Of a stretch of DNA of 64,000 nucleotides, positions 1 through 8,700 are shown piece after piece. Made by a program: the position numbers and the translations under genes. Source of the DNA: Pseudopedobacter sp045629485 (GTDB taxonomy: Bacteria; Bacteroidota; Bacteroidia; Sphingobacteriales; Sphingobacteriaceae); contig JAZQRF010000217.1 in NCBI GenBank assembly GCA_045629485.1, positions 4,668-68,667 on the forward strand, given 5' to 3'. A model generated the notes under the pieces. It searched no databases and was not told where the DNA came from. It was given only the letters and a program-made list of their open reading frames with translations. Positions within the stretch are counted from its first letter, which is position 1. Every line of letters begins with the position of its first letter.

Positions 1-1
1 T

Positions 2-1009
2 GCGTGGCTGCTTAAAACTTTGAATTTGTTAGGGGCAGAAGTTAAGGGTTATGCATTAGAACCCACTACAAAAGATGATCTTTATTACTTAATTAATGGA
101 GATCAGATTTGTGAATCTATAATTGCAGATTTAAGAGATAAAGAAACTCTAAAAAATGCTGTTCTACATTTCCAGCCAGATTTTATATTTCATTTAGCTG
201 CCCAGCCCTTAGTAAGATTATCCTATGAAATTCCTTCAGAAACGTTTGAAGTAAATGCCATTGGAACAGCAAACTTATTGGATGCTGTAAGAATTTTAGA
301 AAAGAAATGTTCGGTTATATTGATTACTACCGATAAGGTTTATCATAATAATGAGTGGGAATATCCTTACCGGGAAAATGATCGTTTAGGGGGATATGAT
401 CCCTATAGCGCTAGTAAAGCTTGTACAGAACTGGTGATTGATTCTTATAAAAATTCCTTTTTTAATATAGTGAAACATGATTTTCATAAAAAAGGAATTG
501 CTATTGGTAGAGCAGGAAACGTAATCGGAGGTGGCGATTGGTCTAAAGACCGCTTAATACCAGACATAGCGAAAGGCTTATCCAAAGAACAAGAAATAAT
601 CATTAGAAACCCTAAATCTGTTCGTCCATGGCAACATGTACTTGAGCCTGTTGTTGCATATTTACTTTTAGGCGCAAAATTAGAATTTGAACCAATAAAA
701 TTCAGTCAGGCATACAATTTTGGACCTTATTTTACGGATGCTCTCGCTGTCTCAGAAATGTTAAAGTTAGCTATGAAATCCTGGGGAGCTGGCAGCTTTA
801 AAATTGCAAATGTTGAAGGCCAACCCCATGAGGCGGGCCTCTTGAAATTAGATATAAGTAAAGCAATAAAAGAACTGAAATGGTTGCCTAAGTTGAATGC
901 TGAAGCTGCTGTAGAAATGACAATTAATTGGTATAAAGAATTTTTCTCGGCTCCAAAAAATATAGATTCTTATACAGAAGATCAAATAAAATCTTATTTA
1001 CATGCTTAA
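2..1009 (+). CDS. rfbG: CDP-glucose 4,6-dehydratase, 5' end cut by window edge
   Basis: Extended SDR enzyme that turns CDP-glucose into CDP-4-keto-6-deoxyglucose, the entry step to CDP-3,6-dideoxyhexoses. The frame is open to base 2 (A-W-L-L-K-T-L before LNLLGAEVKGYAL), which matches the region just after the family's N-terminal Rossmann glycine motif, so roughly 25-30 N-terminal residues lie outside the window. The TTG at 20 is therefore not the start. Visible are the T-T-D-K segment and the catalytic YSASK (about residues 129-133 counted from base 20), plus an RPWQHV segment typical of RfbG. It overlaps the next gene by 8 bp, so the two are probably translationally coupled. Identity is confident because an RfbH-type enzyme follows three genes later. 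Confidence 0.9.
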   Translation, partial: AWLLKTLNLLGAEVKGYALEPTTKDDLYYLINGDQICESIIADLRDKETLKNAVLHFQPDFIFHLAAQPLVRLSYEIPSETFEVNAIGTANLLDAVRILEKKCSVILITTDKVYHNNEWEYPYRENDRLGGYDPYSASKACTELVIDSYKNSFFNIVKHDFHKKGIAIGRAGNVIGGGDWSKDRLIPDIAKGLSKEQEIIIRNPKSVRPWQHVLEPVVAYLLLGAKLEFEPIKFSQAYNFGPYFTDALAVSEMLKLAMKSWGAGSFKIANVEGQPHEAGLLKLDISKAIKELKWLPKLNAEAAVEMTINWYKEFFSAPKNIDSYTEDQIKSYLHA

Positions 1010-1913
1010 AGTTTTAATTACCGGCATTTCAGGTTTTATAGGCTCGAACATTGCTAAATTTTTAATTCAAAATGGCATTGAAGTAATTGGTTTAAAAAGG
1101 GAAAATTCAAATATCTCCCGATGTATTAGTTATTCGGAAAAGGTAAAATGGGTGAATTTAGATCTGGAAGATAAGTGGAAGCAAGAATTAGTGAATTTAT
1201 CACCAACATCTATTATTCATTGTGCTTGGATTGGAGTAGAAGCGAAAGACAGAGATAATTGGTCCCTGCAGGTAAAGAACATAAATTTCCTGACGGATTT
1301 AATAGAGATTTCTAACCAGATTAATTTAAAACAATTTGTTTTTTTAGGTTCACAAGCTGAATATGGTTTTATTGACCGCAAGGTAGACGAGCTTCATCCA
1401 ACTAACCCTACTAGTGCTTATGGGAGTGTTAAATTGGCGTCTTTGGAAATTCTAAAGACTTTCTGTTTTTTAAATAATGTGAATTGGGTATGGCTGAGAG
1501 TTTTTTCCTTATTTGGCGAAAATGAAAATGAAAACTGGCTAATCCCTTCCTTGATAAAGAGCATACATAAAACGACAGAGATGGATTTTACTTTAGGAGA
1601 ACAACAGTACGCTTATTTATACATTAATGATTTCGCTCATATTGTAACTAAAATAGTTCAACAAAAAATTGACTCTGGTATTTATAATATTTCATCAAAT
1701 AAGATTCAAGATCTCCGAACATTGATGAATACTATAAAACAGAAAATAAATCCAGAGTTTAAACTGAATTTTGGTGCAATTCCTTATCGAGATAATCAAT
1801 CTATGCATATACAAGGCGATATTTCTAAGTTGGAGAGCCAAATAGGGCCGATCACTTTCACGGATTTTAATGTAGCTTTGCAAAACACCATAAATTATTA
1901 CCTGAAAAACTAG
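1002..1913 (+). CDS. NAD(P)-dependent SDR sugar reductase/epimerase of a CDP-deoxyhexose pathway
   Basis: A 303-residue extended SDR protein. The cofactor motif GISGFIG lies at residues 8-14, a serine in GSQAEYG near 117, and the catalytic Y140-GSV-K144. The C-terminal stretch FGAIPYRDNQ resembles the CDP-abequose synthase (RfbJ) group, which reduces a 4-keto CDP-deoxysugar. In the yersiniose pathway the corresponding SDR (YerF) reduces the keto group of the added two-carbon side chain, so either role is possible here. It sits between rfbG (8 bp overlap) and a ThDP enzyme (3 bp gap), which favours a late reduction in the same CDP-sugar pathway. The family is secure; the exact substrate is inferred. 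Confidence 0.78.
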   Translation: MLKVLITGISGFIGSNIAKFLIQNGIEVIGLKRENSNISRCISYSEKVKWVNLDLEDKWKQELVNLSPTSIIHCAWIGVEAKDRDNWSLQVKNINFLTDLIEISNQINLKQFVFLGSQAEYGFIDRKVDELHPTNPTSAYGSVKLASLEILKTFCFLNNVNWVWLRVFSLFGENENENWLIPSLIKSIHKTTEMDFTLGEQQYAYLYINDFAHIVTKIVQQKIDSGIYNISSNKIQDLRTLMNTIKQKINPEFKLNFGAIPYRDNQSMHIQGDISKLESQIGPITFTDFNVALQNTINYYLKN

Positions 1914-1916
1914 CAA

Positions 1917-3635
1917 ATGAAAGCATCAGATTTTATAGCTGATTTCTTAAAAAGAAAAGGTATTCAAAGTGTTTTTGAGCTGTCTGGCGGAATGATTACG
2001 CATATTTTGGATTCTCTTTATCAGACCACTGATATAAATATTATTACCATGCATCATGAGCAGGGAGCTGCTTTTGCGGCGGAAGGCTATGCTAGAATTA
2101 CTGGCTTACCTGGTATTGCACTGGCCACAAGTGGGCCTGGCGCTACTAATCTGCTTACAGGGATAGGAAGCTGCTTTTTTGATTCTACACCTGCAGTATT
2201 TATCACTGGCCAGGTAAATACGCATGAGCAAAAAGGCAATCGCGACATCAGGCAATTGGGTTTTCAGGAGACCGATATCGTGTCAATGGCAAAGCCAATA
2301 ACAAAAGCCTGTTTCTTAGTTAATGATGCTAATGATCTGGAAGAAGTCTTTGAGAAGGCTTTCCATTTCGCGTGTGAAGGGAGGCCTGGGCCTGTACTTA
2401 TTGATATTCCAATGGATATACAGCGCTCGCAAATAGAAATAAAAAATACTATTGAACTTAAGAAAAGCGCCAGCCAGGTTGACAACAAAACAATTTCTTC
2501 ATTAATAGGGGACATTCGTAATGCAAAAAGGCCTTTAATACTGGCAGGCCGGGGGATAAAAGCAGGAAAATCTCAGGAGAACTTTGAGAATTTTATAAGC
2601 AAGGTAAACATACCTGTAATAACTACATTATTGGGTTTAGATACCGTTCCTTATGATGACCCATTACGTGTGGGGTTTATTGGAAGTTATGGTAATAGAT
2701 GGGCAAACATAGCGTTCGGAGAGTGCGATTTGCTTATTGTTTTGGGTAGCAGATTAGATATCAGGCAAACCGGAGCGGATACCAAGTTTATAGAAAACAG
2801 GAAAATTTATCACGTTGATTGTGAAGATGGGGAGATTAATAATCGTATTACCGGGTGTATACCTGTAGTTGCAAATTTATCCAGTTTCTTCACAAGTTTT
2901 TCAGAAAACGCAATAAGCTTCAGCTTTCCTGTACGAAATAATTGGCTTAATCGTATCAATGAACTGAAAACACTTTGGCCCGATATAAATGAGTTAACAC
3001 CAGAAGGAATCAATCCAAATAAATTTATGCATTCACTTTCTTCTTCCGGGAAAAAAGCTAAGGTCTATTTGGCAGACGTGGGTAGCCATCAAATGTGGGC
3101 AGCTCAATCCCTGGAGTTGTATAGAGGTCAGCAGTTTCTCACCTCAGGAGGCATGGGGGCAATGGGATTTTCTCTTCCGGCAGCAATAGGTGCTTGTGTC
3201 GCGTTGGATAACCAACCTGTTGTCGTCCTGGTTGGCGATGGCTGTATGCAAATAAATATACAAGAATTGCAAACAATAATAAGAAACAAGCTCCAGATAA
3301 AAATTATTATCCTTAACAATAATACATTAGGCATGATACGGCAGTTTCAGGATAGTTACTTCCAGTCCCGGTATCAATCTACCTATTGGGGATACAGCGC
3401 ACCGGATTTTACAAAAATAGCTATTGCCTATGGTATTGATGCTAAAACAATTGAAAAGCCTGAAGAAATAGATGAAGGGGTTTCATGGCTTTGGTCGGAC
3501 GAAAATATAACTAAGCCACAATTACTACAGGTAATGATTGATCCTCACACAAATACATACCCCAAAATTGCATTTGGCAAGCCGATTACAGAAATGGAGC
3601 CTTTTGCGGAGCCGATTGGTATGGAAAGCACATAA
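1917..3635 (+). CDS. ThDP-dependent acetolactate-synthase-like enzyme, YerE-like candidate
   Basis: A 572-residue protein with the three-domain plan of pyruvate-handling ThDP enzymes. The activating glutamate is E48 in HHEQGAAFAAEGYAR. The central domain holds LILAGRG and LGSRLDIRQTG, as in acetolactate synthases. The ThDP/Mg site runs from GDG at 440-442 to NN at 467-468. True acetolactate synthase sits with ilvN/ilvC, which are absent here. Instead it lies between deoxysugar genes, immediately before RfbH. YerE of Yersinia pseudotuberculosis is such an enzyme: it adds a two-carbon unit from pyruvate to C4 of CDP-4-keto-3,6-dideoxyglucose to form the yersiniose skeleton. That role is an inference from family plus context. 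Other ThDP lyases or carboligases cannot be excluded. Confidence 0.8.
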   Translation: MKASDFIADFLKRKGIQSVFELSGGMITHILDSLYQTTDINIITMHHEQGAAFAAEGYARITGLPGIALATSGPGATNLLTGIGSCFFDSTPAVFITGQVNTHEQKGNRDIRQLGFQETDIVSMAKPITKACFLVNDANDLEEVFEKAFHFACEGRPGPVLIDIPMDIQRSQIEIKNTIELKKSASQVDNKTISSLIGDIRNAKRPLILAGRGIKAGKSQENFENFISKVNIPVITTLLGLDTVPYDDPLRVGFIGSYGNRWANIAFGECDLLIVLGSRLDIRQTGADTKFIENRKIYHVDCEDGEINNRITGCIPVVANLSSFFTSFSENAISFSFPVRNNWLNRINELKTLWPDINELTPEGINPNKFMHSLSSSGKKAKVYLADVGSHQMWAAQSLELYRGQQFLTSGGMGAMGFSLPAAIGACVALDNQPVVVLVGDGCMQINIQELQTIIRNKLQIKIIILNNNTLGMIRQFQDSYFQSRYQSTYWGYSAPDFTKIAIAYGIDAKTIEKPEEIDEGVSWLWSDENITKPQLLQVMIDPHTNTYPKIAFGKPITEMEPFAEPIGMEST

Positions 3636-3667
3636 TTCATTAATTTATATATCATAAACATTTGTAT

Positions 3668-4969
3668 ATGTTACAAAACATAACAGACACTACTCTTGAA
3701 AATTCATTAAGGGAAATTGCAAAAAGAAAAACTTCACAAATTATAATTCCTGGTGACAATTATATCCCGGTGACAGGTAAGGTGCTTGATGAAGAAGATA
3801 TTTTATTTGGTGTCGATGCTGCTTTAGATGGTTGGTTAACTGCAGGTCGTTTTGCTAACCAATTCGAACATGAATTTGCTAAATATTTTGGTGCGTCAAA
3901 GGCATTATTGGTAAATTCAGGCTCTTCCGCAAATTTAGTAGCATTTTATGCATTAACATCCCCTAAATTAGGTGATAGAGCGATCAAACCGGGGGATGAG
4001 GTAATTACTGTTGCTGCAGGGTTTCCAACAACTATAAATCCACTCATACAATTTGGAGCCATCCCTGTTTTTGTGGATGTGGATATTGCAACCCATAATG
4101 TATTGTCGGAAGATATCGAAAAAGCAGTTTCTCCTAAAACAAAGGCAATTATGATAGCACACTCTCTGGGTAATCCTTTTGATCTGGATGAAGTGATGCG
4201 TGTAGCAAAAAAATACAACCTTTGGGTGGTAGAAGACGATTGTGATTCTTTAGGAGCAACTTATAGAGGACAGAAAACCGGAACTTTTGGTGATATATCT
4301 ACATTTTCTTTTTATCCCGCACATCATATCACAATGGGAGAAGGCGGAGCGGTATTAATTAATAATCCTGAACTTGCAAAGTTAGCTGAAAGCTTTAGAG
4401 ATTGGGGACGCGATTGCTATTGCGAACCCGGGAAAGACAACACCTGCGGCTGTCGTTTTGGACAGCAATTAGGATCATTACCCTATGGATATGATCATAA
4501 ATACACTTATTCTCATATCGGTTTCAATTTAAAAGTAACAGATATGCAAGCTGCGTTTGGTGTATCACAAATAAAGAAGATTGATCATTTTGTACAACGT
4601 AGAAGAGAGAATTATGAAGCGCTGTATACACGAATGAAAGAGTTTGAAGATGTTTTTATTTTACCGGAACCAACTCCAAATTCAGAGCCATCCTGGTTTG
4701 GATTTTTATTGACTTTAAGAGAAGGAGATGCTGCAGATAGGCACATGTTGGTCCAGCACCTGGAAGAAAACAAAATAGGCACAAGGCTATTGTTTGGTGG
4801 TAATCTTTTAAGGCAACCAGCATATGCAAATATTCAACACCGTGGTATTGGAGATTTAAAGAACACTGATATTATAATGAATCAATCGTTTTGGTTAGGG
4901 GTTTGGCCCGGGCTAAATGAGAGCCATTATGATTATATTCAGCAGGTAATCTCAAATTATTTAACATAA
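3668..4969 (+). CDS. rfbH: CDP-4-keto-6-deoxyglucose 3-dehydrase (E1), PLP and [2Fe-2S] enzyme
   Basis: A 433-residue DegT-fold enzyme that removes the C3 hydroxyl of CDP-4-keto-6-deoxyglucose, working with a separate reductase (E3). The PLP lysine of ordinary aminotransferases is replaced by histidine in YPAHHITMGEGG (H219-H220), the hallmark of this dehydrase. Four cysteines at 192, 250, 252 and 260 fit the C-X57-C-X1-C-X7-C iron-sulfur motif exactly. Two further cysteines flank the cluster. The ATG at 3668 is preferred over the in-frame TTG two codons upstream. No E3-type ferredoxin reductase gene is seen in the window, so it must lie upstream or elsewhere. With rfbG and the ThDP gene it forms a 3,6-dideoxyhexose module. 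Confidence 0.95.
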   Translation: MLQNITDTTLENSLREIAKRKTSQIIIPGDNYIPVTGKVLDEEDILFGVDAALDGWLTAGRFANQFEHEFAKYFGASKALLVNSGSSANLVAFYALTSPKLGDRAIKPGDEVITVAAGFPTTINPLIQFGAIPVFVDVDIATHNVLSEDIEKAVSPKTKAIMIAHSLGNPFDLDEVMRVAKKYNLWVVEDDCDSLGATYRGQKTGTFGDISTFSFYPAHHITMGEGGAVLINNPELAKLAESFRDWGRDCYCEPGKDNTCGCRFGQQLGSLPYGYDHKYTYSHIGFNLKVTDMQAAFGVSQIKKIDHFVQRRRENYEALYTRMKEFEDVFILPEPTPNSEPSWFGFLLTLREGDAADRHMLVQHLEENKIGTRLLFGGNLLRQPAYANIQHRGIGDLKNTDIIMNQSFWLGVWPGLNESHYDYIQQVISNYLT

Positions 4970-5000
4970 ATATCAATATTTAAAACGAAAATAAAATCAA

Positions 5001-5945
5001 ATGAAACTAATTAGTATTGTCACCCCCTGTTATAATGAAGAAGAAAATGTAGAAAATCTTTATATGCAGGTAAAGGCAGTGATGAATAACCTATCTGGAT
5101 ATATCTATGAACATGTTTTTATTGATAATGCTTCAAAAGACAATACAGTTTCCATTTTACGTGAGATTGCTAGTAAAGATCGACAAGTTAAGATAATTAT
5201 AAATGCAAGGAATTTTGGGCATATAAGATCACCATATTATGGCTTACTTCAATCGCAAGGCGACGCAGTTATCTTAATCGTTTCTGATCTTCAAGATCCT
5301 CCTGAATTGATTGTTGATTTTATAAGAAATTGGGAATTAGGATATAAAATAGTAACAGGAGTAAAAAATAAAAGCAAAGAGAATAGAATAATGTTCTTTT
5401 TACGAAAGGTTTTTTATAATATTATTGCGAAAATATCAGAAACGGACCAAATCAAGAATTTTACCGGCTTCGGATTATATGACAAAAAATTTATAGATGT
5501 ATTGCGTAGCATGGATGAACCCTACCCCTACTTTAGAGGACTAATTGCCGAGCTCGGATTTGATCGTTTTGAAGTTCCTTATACCCAACCTAAACGGGAA
5601 AAAGGTGTAACTAAAAACAACTTTTATACTTTATATGATATGGCAATGCTTGGATTTGTTAATCACTCCAAACTGCCGTTGAGACTAGCAAGTTTTATTG
5701 GTTTCACTACTTCCTTTATGAGTATAATTGTTGCTTTCGGATATTTCGTTTATAAATTAATAGATTGGGATAACTTTCAACTGGGTATTGCGCCATTGGT
5801 AATTGGTATTTTCTTTTTTGGAGGAGTACAGCTGTTTTTTTTAGGCGTAATAGGCGAATATATTGGGTCTATTCTAACACAGGTCAAAAAAAGGCCATTA
5901 GTAATTGAGAAAACACGTATTAACTTTGACAACCAGGTTGAATAA
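5001..5945 (+). CDS. GtrB/DPM1-like polyprenyl-phosphate glycosyltransferase (GT2)
   Basis: A 314-residue family 2 glycosyltransferase of the GtrB/ArnC/DPM1 type, which moves a sugar from a nucleotide donor onto undecaprenyl phosphate at the inner face of the membrane. Residues 1-210 form the GT-A domain, with VTPCYNEEENVENL near the N-terminus and the metal-binding segment VSDLQDPPEL (D96, D99). Two hydrophobic segments at about 228-253 and 265-290 are the family's C-terminal anchors. The next gene encodes a GtrA-like flippase and the one after it a multi-span protein, the same trio as phage and Shigella serotype-conversion systems. The donor sugar is unknown. Confidence 0.85.
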   Translation: MKLISIVTPCYNEEENVENLYMQVKAVMNNLSGYIYEHVFIDNASKDNTVSILREIASKDRQVKIIINARNFGHIRSPYYGLLQSQGDAVILIVSDLQDPPELIVDFIRNWELGYKIVTGVKNKSKENRIMFFLRKVFYNIIAKISETDQIKNFTGFGLYDKKFIDVLRSMDEPYPYFRGLIAELGFDRFEVPYTQPKREKGVTKNNFYTLYDMAMLGFVNHSKLPLRLASFIGFTTSFMSIIVAFGYFVYKLIDWDNFQLGIAPLVIGIFFFGGVQLFFLGVIGEYIGSILTQVKKRPLVIEKTRINFDNQVE

Positions 5946-6336
5946 TTTCTTAAAAAAAACTTTAAATCATTCACTTATCAGGTTTTTTTTGGTAAGCGGG
6001 CTTAATACTATTTTTGGCTACGGGATTTTCGCAATATTGTTGTATACGGGCTTAGTTTATGAAATTGCATTGTTAATTAGTACAATTTGCGGTGTGATAT
6101 TTAACTTTAAGACTATTGGCTCACTTGTTTTTGGCAATAAAAGTTTCTATCTGATCTTTAAATTTGTGTTTGTTTATGGTATTGTTTATTTTTTTAATGT
6201 AATAGGAATAAAAATATTGAAATCATATAGTATGAATGTCTACCTAAGTGCTGCAATTCTTATTTTACCAATGGCCCTACTCGCTTTTACACTTAATAAG
6301 AATTTTGTTTTTAATCAAAAAAAATCAAATGAATAA
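5938..6336 (+). CDS. GtrA-like membrane protein (candidate lipid-linked sugar flippase)
   Basis: A small, very hydrophobic protein of about 132 residues with four predicted membrane segments. The opening IRFFLVSGLNTIFGYGIF is the typical GtrA start, followed by a conserved FNFKTIGSLVF segment and a C-terminal FTLNKNFVF. There is no ATG; in-frame TTG codons lie at 5905, 5926 and 5938. I chose 5938 because it gives the usual family length and an 8 bp overlap with the preceding gene, like other junctions in this locus. GtrA proteins are thought to flip undecaprenyl-phosphate sugars made by GtrB, and the gene directly before it is GtrB-like. The start is uncertain, the family much less so. Confidence 0.78.
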   Translation: MNNFLKKTLNHSLIRFFLVSGLNTIFGYGIFAILLYTGLVYEIALLISTICGVIFNFKTIGSLVFGNKSFYLIFKFVFVYGIVYFFNVIGIKILKSYSMNVYLSAAILILPMALLAFTLNKNFVFNQKKSNE

Positions 6337-6339
6337 GCA

Positions 6340-7875
6340 ATGAAAATAAGAGAAAATAACATTAGTTACTTTTCATACTCTCCCCTTATCTTATTAATTT
6401 GGGGAATTCTATCAATTTTATTTATCCCAGTCATACCTATAGCTAGTGGTTTCGGATGGGATGGTGTGTTCTATGGAAAGGTAGCACTTAATTTTGAAGA
6501 ACTTGTAGGGAATATGGATACTTACCATGCAGGCAGAATATTTCCTGGAATACTCGTTCATTATACAATGGTTTTATTTAAAATTCCATTCTCACTGGAA
6601 TCAGCGCTCACAATTTATCAATTTTACTACCTTGGTATATTGATGATTGCTAGTATTGTTTGGGTGAAGATTGCGAGCTTATTAAACCTTAACGAGCATA
6701 ACAAGTGGATTAGTTTCATTGCACTTTTTGTGTCCTATCCGGTTTTAAATTTGTACTTCTATTATCCTTCACTAACAGACGGCACTATTTTTTTAATAGC
6801 AATATTGTTAATTTATTATTATCTCAGGGTAAATTATTTACTGCTATTTGTAATCTCCATAGTCTCGTTTTTTTCTTGGCCTACTGGAATAATAATGTGC
6901 TTTATCATCTTCGTATACGGACAGCGTCAAAACGTTTTTTGGGGGGAGGGCTATGTTAAATTAAAAAGGTTTTTGTTGATTTTAATATTGTTGTCGCCTT
7001 TGTTAGCTGCAGCGTTAGTATTGTCGAACGTGGATTTTATTACATCGTTTTTTGCTCAAATGCAGTTTAAAGCAAATATTTTCCAAAAACTCAGTAGTAT
7101 AAATAAAAGGATTCACTACGATTTTGTAATATTAATCAGTTCTCTTTTACTAGTTGTTTATTATGTAACAGTTTATTGGGTTATATTAAGGGATTTCAAA
7201 TTTGTAAGCTTTTTTAAGATTCATTTCGAAAAAAATATGATAATTAAAATCCTAATCGCTATTTCCTTTATTGCAATCCTCATTTTAGCAAAAAGACAAC
7301 TATATAACCCAACATTACCAACTGTCACTGCTATTTCTGGCTATGCATATCCAGTGTTTAAACTTTCCAGCCGATTTCCCCTGCAGTTTATCGTATGCCA
7401 TATCGCATTTTGGGGACCGTCAATTTTATTACTTATATTTTTTTTCCGCCGTTTTATAAACTATTTAAAAGAAACAAATTTGGCGATTATGCTCGGGTTG
7501 ATATTTACACTTGTTTTTAGTATCAATGCGGAGAGTAGGGCAATTACCAATTTTTATCCTTTTATAATATTTATTTTAGTTCAAATAATAGATTTTTCCA
7601 AAATAAAATATGCCAATATATTTCCTGGCTTATTTCTTTTAATTTCACTGGCTTATGCTAAAATATGGCTTCAAATTACTCTTCCTTCTAGTACCTATCC
7701 AAATGTAATTGATGCCAATCTTGATCAGTTTCCCATGCAATGGTATTTTATGAATTTTGGCCTATGGATAAATTATCAGATGTATTTATTACATGCGCTT
7801 AGTTCAATTATATTTGGGATTTTGGTTTATTTGCTAGTTAAGAATTACAATAAACAAAACACCATCTTACAATAA
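6340..7875 (+). CDS. Multi-span membrane protein, candidate GT-C glycosyltransferase
   Basis: A 511-residue protein with roughly ten to twelve hydrophobic helices and no soluble domain. After the first helix there is an acidic extracytoplasmic segment, FGWDGVFYGKV (D41), followed by YHAGRIFPG. An acidic residue in that first loop is usual in GT-C glycosyltransferases that use polyprenyl-phosphate sugars outside the membrane. It starts 3 bp after the GtrA-like gene, so it is the likely third, specificity-giving member of a GtrA-GtrB-Gtr trio that decorates a finished polysaccharide. The sequence is not close enough to any named transferase for me to assign a sugar. An alternative is a polymerase-like protein. 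Confidence 0.65.
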   Translation: MKIRENNISYFSYSPLILLIWGILSILFIPVIPIASGFGWDGVFYGKVALNFEELVGNMDTYHAGRIFPGILVHYTMVLFKIPFSLESALTIYQFYYLGILMIASIVWVKIASLLNLNEHNKWISFIALFVSYPVLNLYFYYPSLTDGTIFLIAILLIYYYLRVNYLLLFVISIVSFFSWPTGIIMCFIIFVYGQRQNVFWGEGYVKLKRFLLILILLSPLLAAALVLSNVDFITSFFAQMQFKANIFQKLSSINKRIHYDFVILISSLLLVVYYVTVYWVILRDFKFVSFFKIHFEKNMIIKILIAISFIAILILAKRQLYNPTLPTVTAISGYAYPVFKLSSRFPLQFIVCHIAFWGPSILLLIFFFRRFINYLKETNLAIMLGLIFTLVFSINAESRAITNFYPFIIFILVQIIDFSKIKYANIFPGLFLLISLAYAKIWLQITLPSSTYPNVIDANLDQFPMQWYFMNFGLWINYQMYLLHALSSIIFGILVYLLVKNYNKQNTILQ

Positions 7876-7879
7876 TCAA

Positions 7880-8287
7880 ATGTCATTATCAAAAGTTAAA
7901 CTTATAGATCTGCCAAAATTTTTGGACCCAAGAGGCAATCTGTCTTTTATAGAAGAAGGAAAGCACATCCCATTTTCAATTAATAGATGTTATTGGATTT
8001 ATGATGTGCCTGGCGGTGAAGTTAGAGGTGGACACAGCTATCACGAGAATGAAGAAATAATTATAGCGTTAAGCGGAAGTTTTGATGTAGTACTGAACGA
8101 TGGGATTGAAGAAAAAGTTTTCTCGCTGAATAGGTCTTATTATGGGTTATATATTCCAAATGGAATATGGCGACATATGGAAAATTTTTCCACAAATTCC
8201 TTAGGCTTCATCATGGCCTCAACCAGATTTGATGAAAATGATTACGAACGAAAATATGATAACTTTGTTTCATCAAAAAAATCATAA
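7880..8287 (+). CDS. FdtA/WxcM-like sugar 3,4-ketoisomerase paralogue 1 (altered active-site His)
   Basis: A 135-residue cupin of the FdtA/QdtA family, which isomerises dTDP-4-keto-6-deoxyglucose to the 3-keto sugar before transamination. The family landmarks are present: DPRGNLSF near residue 16, IALSGSFDVVLNDG, YGLYIPNGIWR and the C-terminal DENDYERKYDNF. The key motif, RGxHAHK in FdtA, reads RGGHSYHE here (H52 and Y54), so the second catalytic histidine is tyrosine. I believe similar variants occur in other Bacteroidota, but cannot check. It lies 5 bp before a canonical second copy. It may act on a different substrate or as a subunit partner; activity is not certain. Confidence 0.8.
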   Translation: MSLSKVKLIDLPKFLDPRGNLSFIEEGKHIPFSINRCYWIYDVPGGEVRGGHSYHENEEIIIALSGSFDVVLNDGIEEKVFSLNRSYYGLYIPNGIWRHMENFSTNSLGFIMASTRFDENDYERKYDNFVSSKKS

Positions 8288-8292
8288 CAAAT

Positions 8293-8700
8293 ATGGCAAG
8301 CACTTACGATTGTTCTGTCTTTGAACTACCTAGCATAAAAAACAGGGCGGGAAATATTACACCTGTTCATAATAATATCGAAGTCCCTTTTGACATAAAG
8401 AGAATTTTTTATTTGTATGATATCCCAGGCGGAGAATCAAGAGGTGCCCATGCGCATAAAGAATGTCATCAATTTTTAATTGCCGCAAGCGGAAGTTTTG
8501 AAGTGCTTTTAGATGATGGCAAAACCAAGCGAGTGGTACAGCTAAACAGGCCATACATTGGTTTACATATTCTTCCTGGCATTTGGGCTTCCGAAATAAA
8601 TTTTTCGTCTGGTTCTATATGCTTGGTATTAGCTTCACATACGTATAATGAAAATGATTATATAAGAGATTACGAAAATTATTTGAAATATATTAAATGA
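8293..8700 (+). CDS. fdtA: FdtA-like dTDP-4-keto-6-deoxyglucose 3,4-ketoisomerase paralogue 2
   Basis: A 135-residue cupin, paralogous to the preceding gene over its whole length. It carries the canonical family motif RGAHAHKECHQF with both active-site histidines (H53 and H55). IAASGSFEVLLDDG and NENDYIRDYENYLKYIK complete the fold signature. Family members convert dTDP-4-keto-6-deoxyglucose to a dTDP-3-keto-6-deoxyhexose: the galacto form in FdtA, the gluco form in QdtA. Which one applies cannot be read from sequence by eye. Its stop overlaps the acetyltransferase start (ATGA at 8697), so coupled translation is likely. RmlA and RmlB, needed to make the substrate, are not in the window. Confidence 0.87.
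   Translation: MASTYDCSVFELPSIKNRAGNITPVHNNIEVPFDIKRIFYLYDIPGGESRGAHAHKECHQFLIAASGSFEVLLDDGKTKRVVQLNRPYIGLHILPGIWASEINFSSGSICLVLASHTYNENDYIRDYENYLKYIK

Noticed and set aside
1917..3635. Classical acetolactate synthase of branched-chain amino acid synthesis
   Set aside because: No ilvN, ilvC or ilvD nearby; flanked on both sides by CDP-sugar genes with gaps of 3 and about 30 bp.
3668..4969. Ordinary DegT sugar aminotransferase
   Set aside because: The PLP lysine is replaced by histidine and the four cysteines of the RfbH iron-sulfur motif are present at exact spacing.
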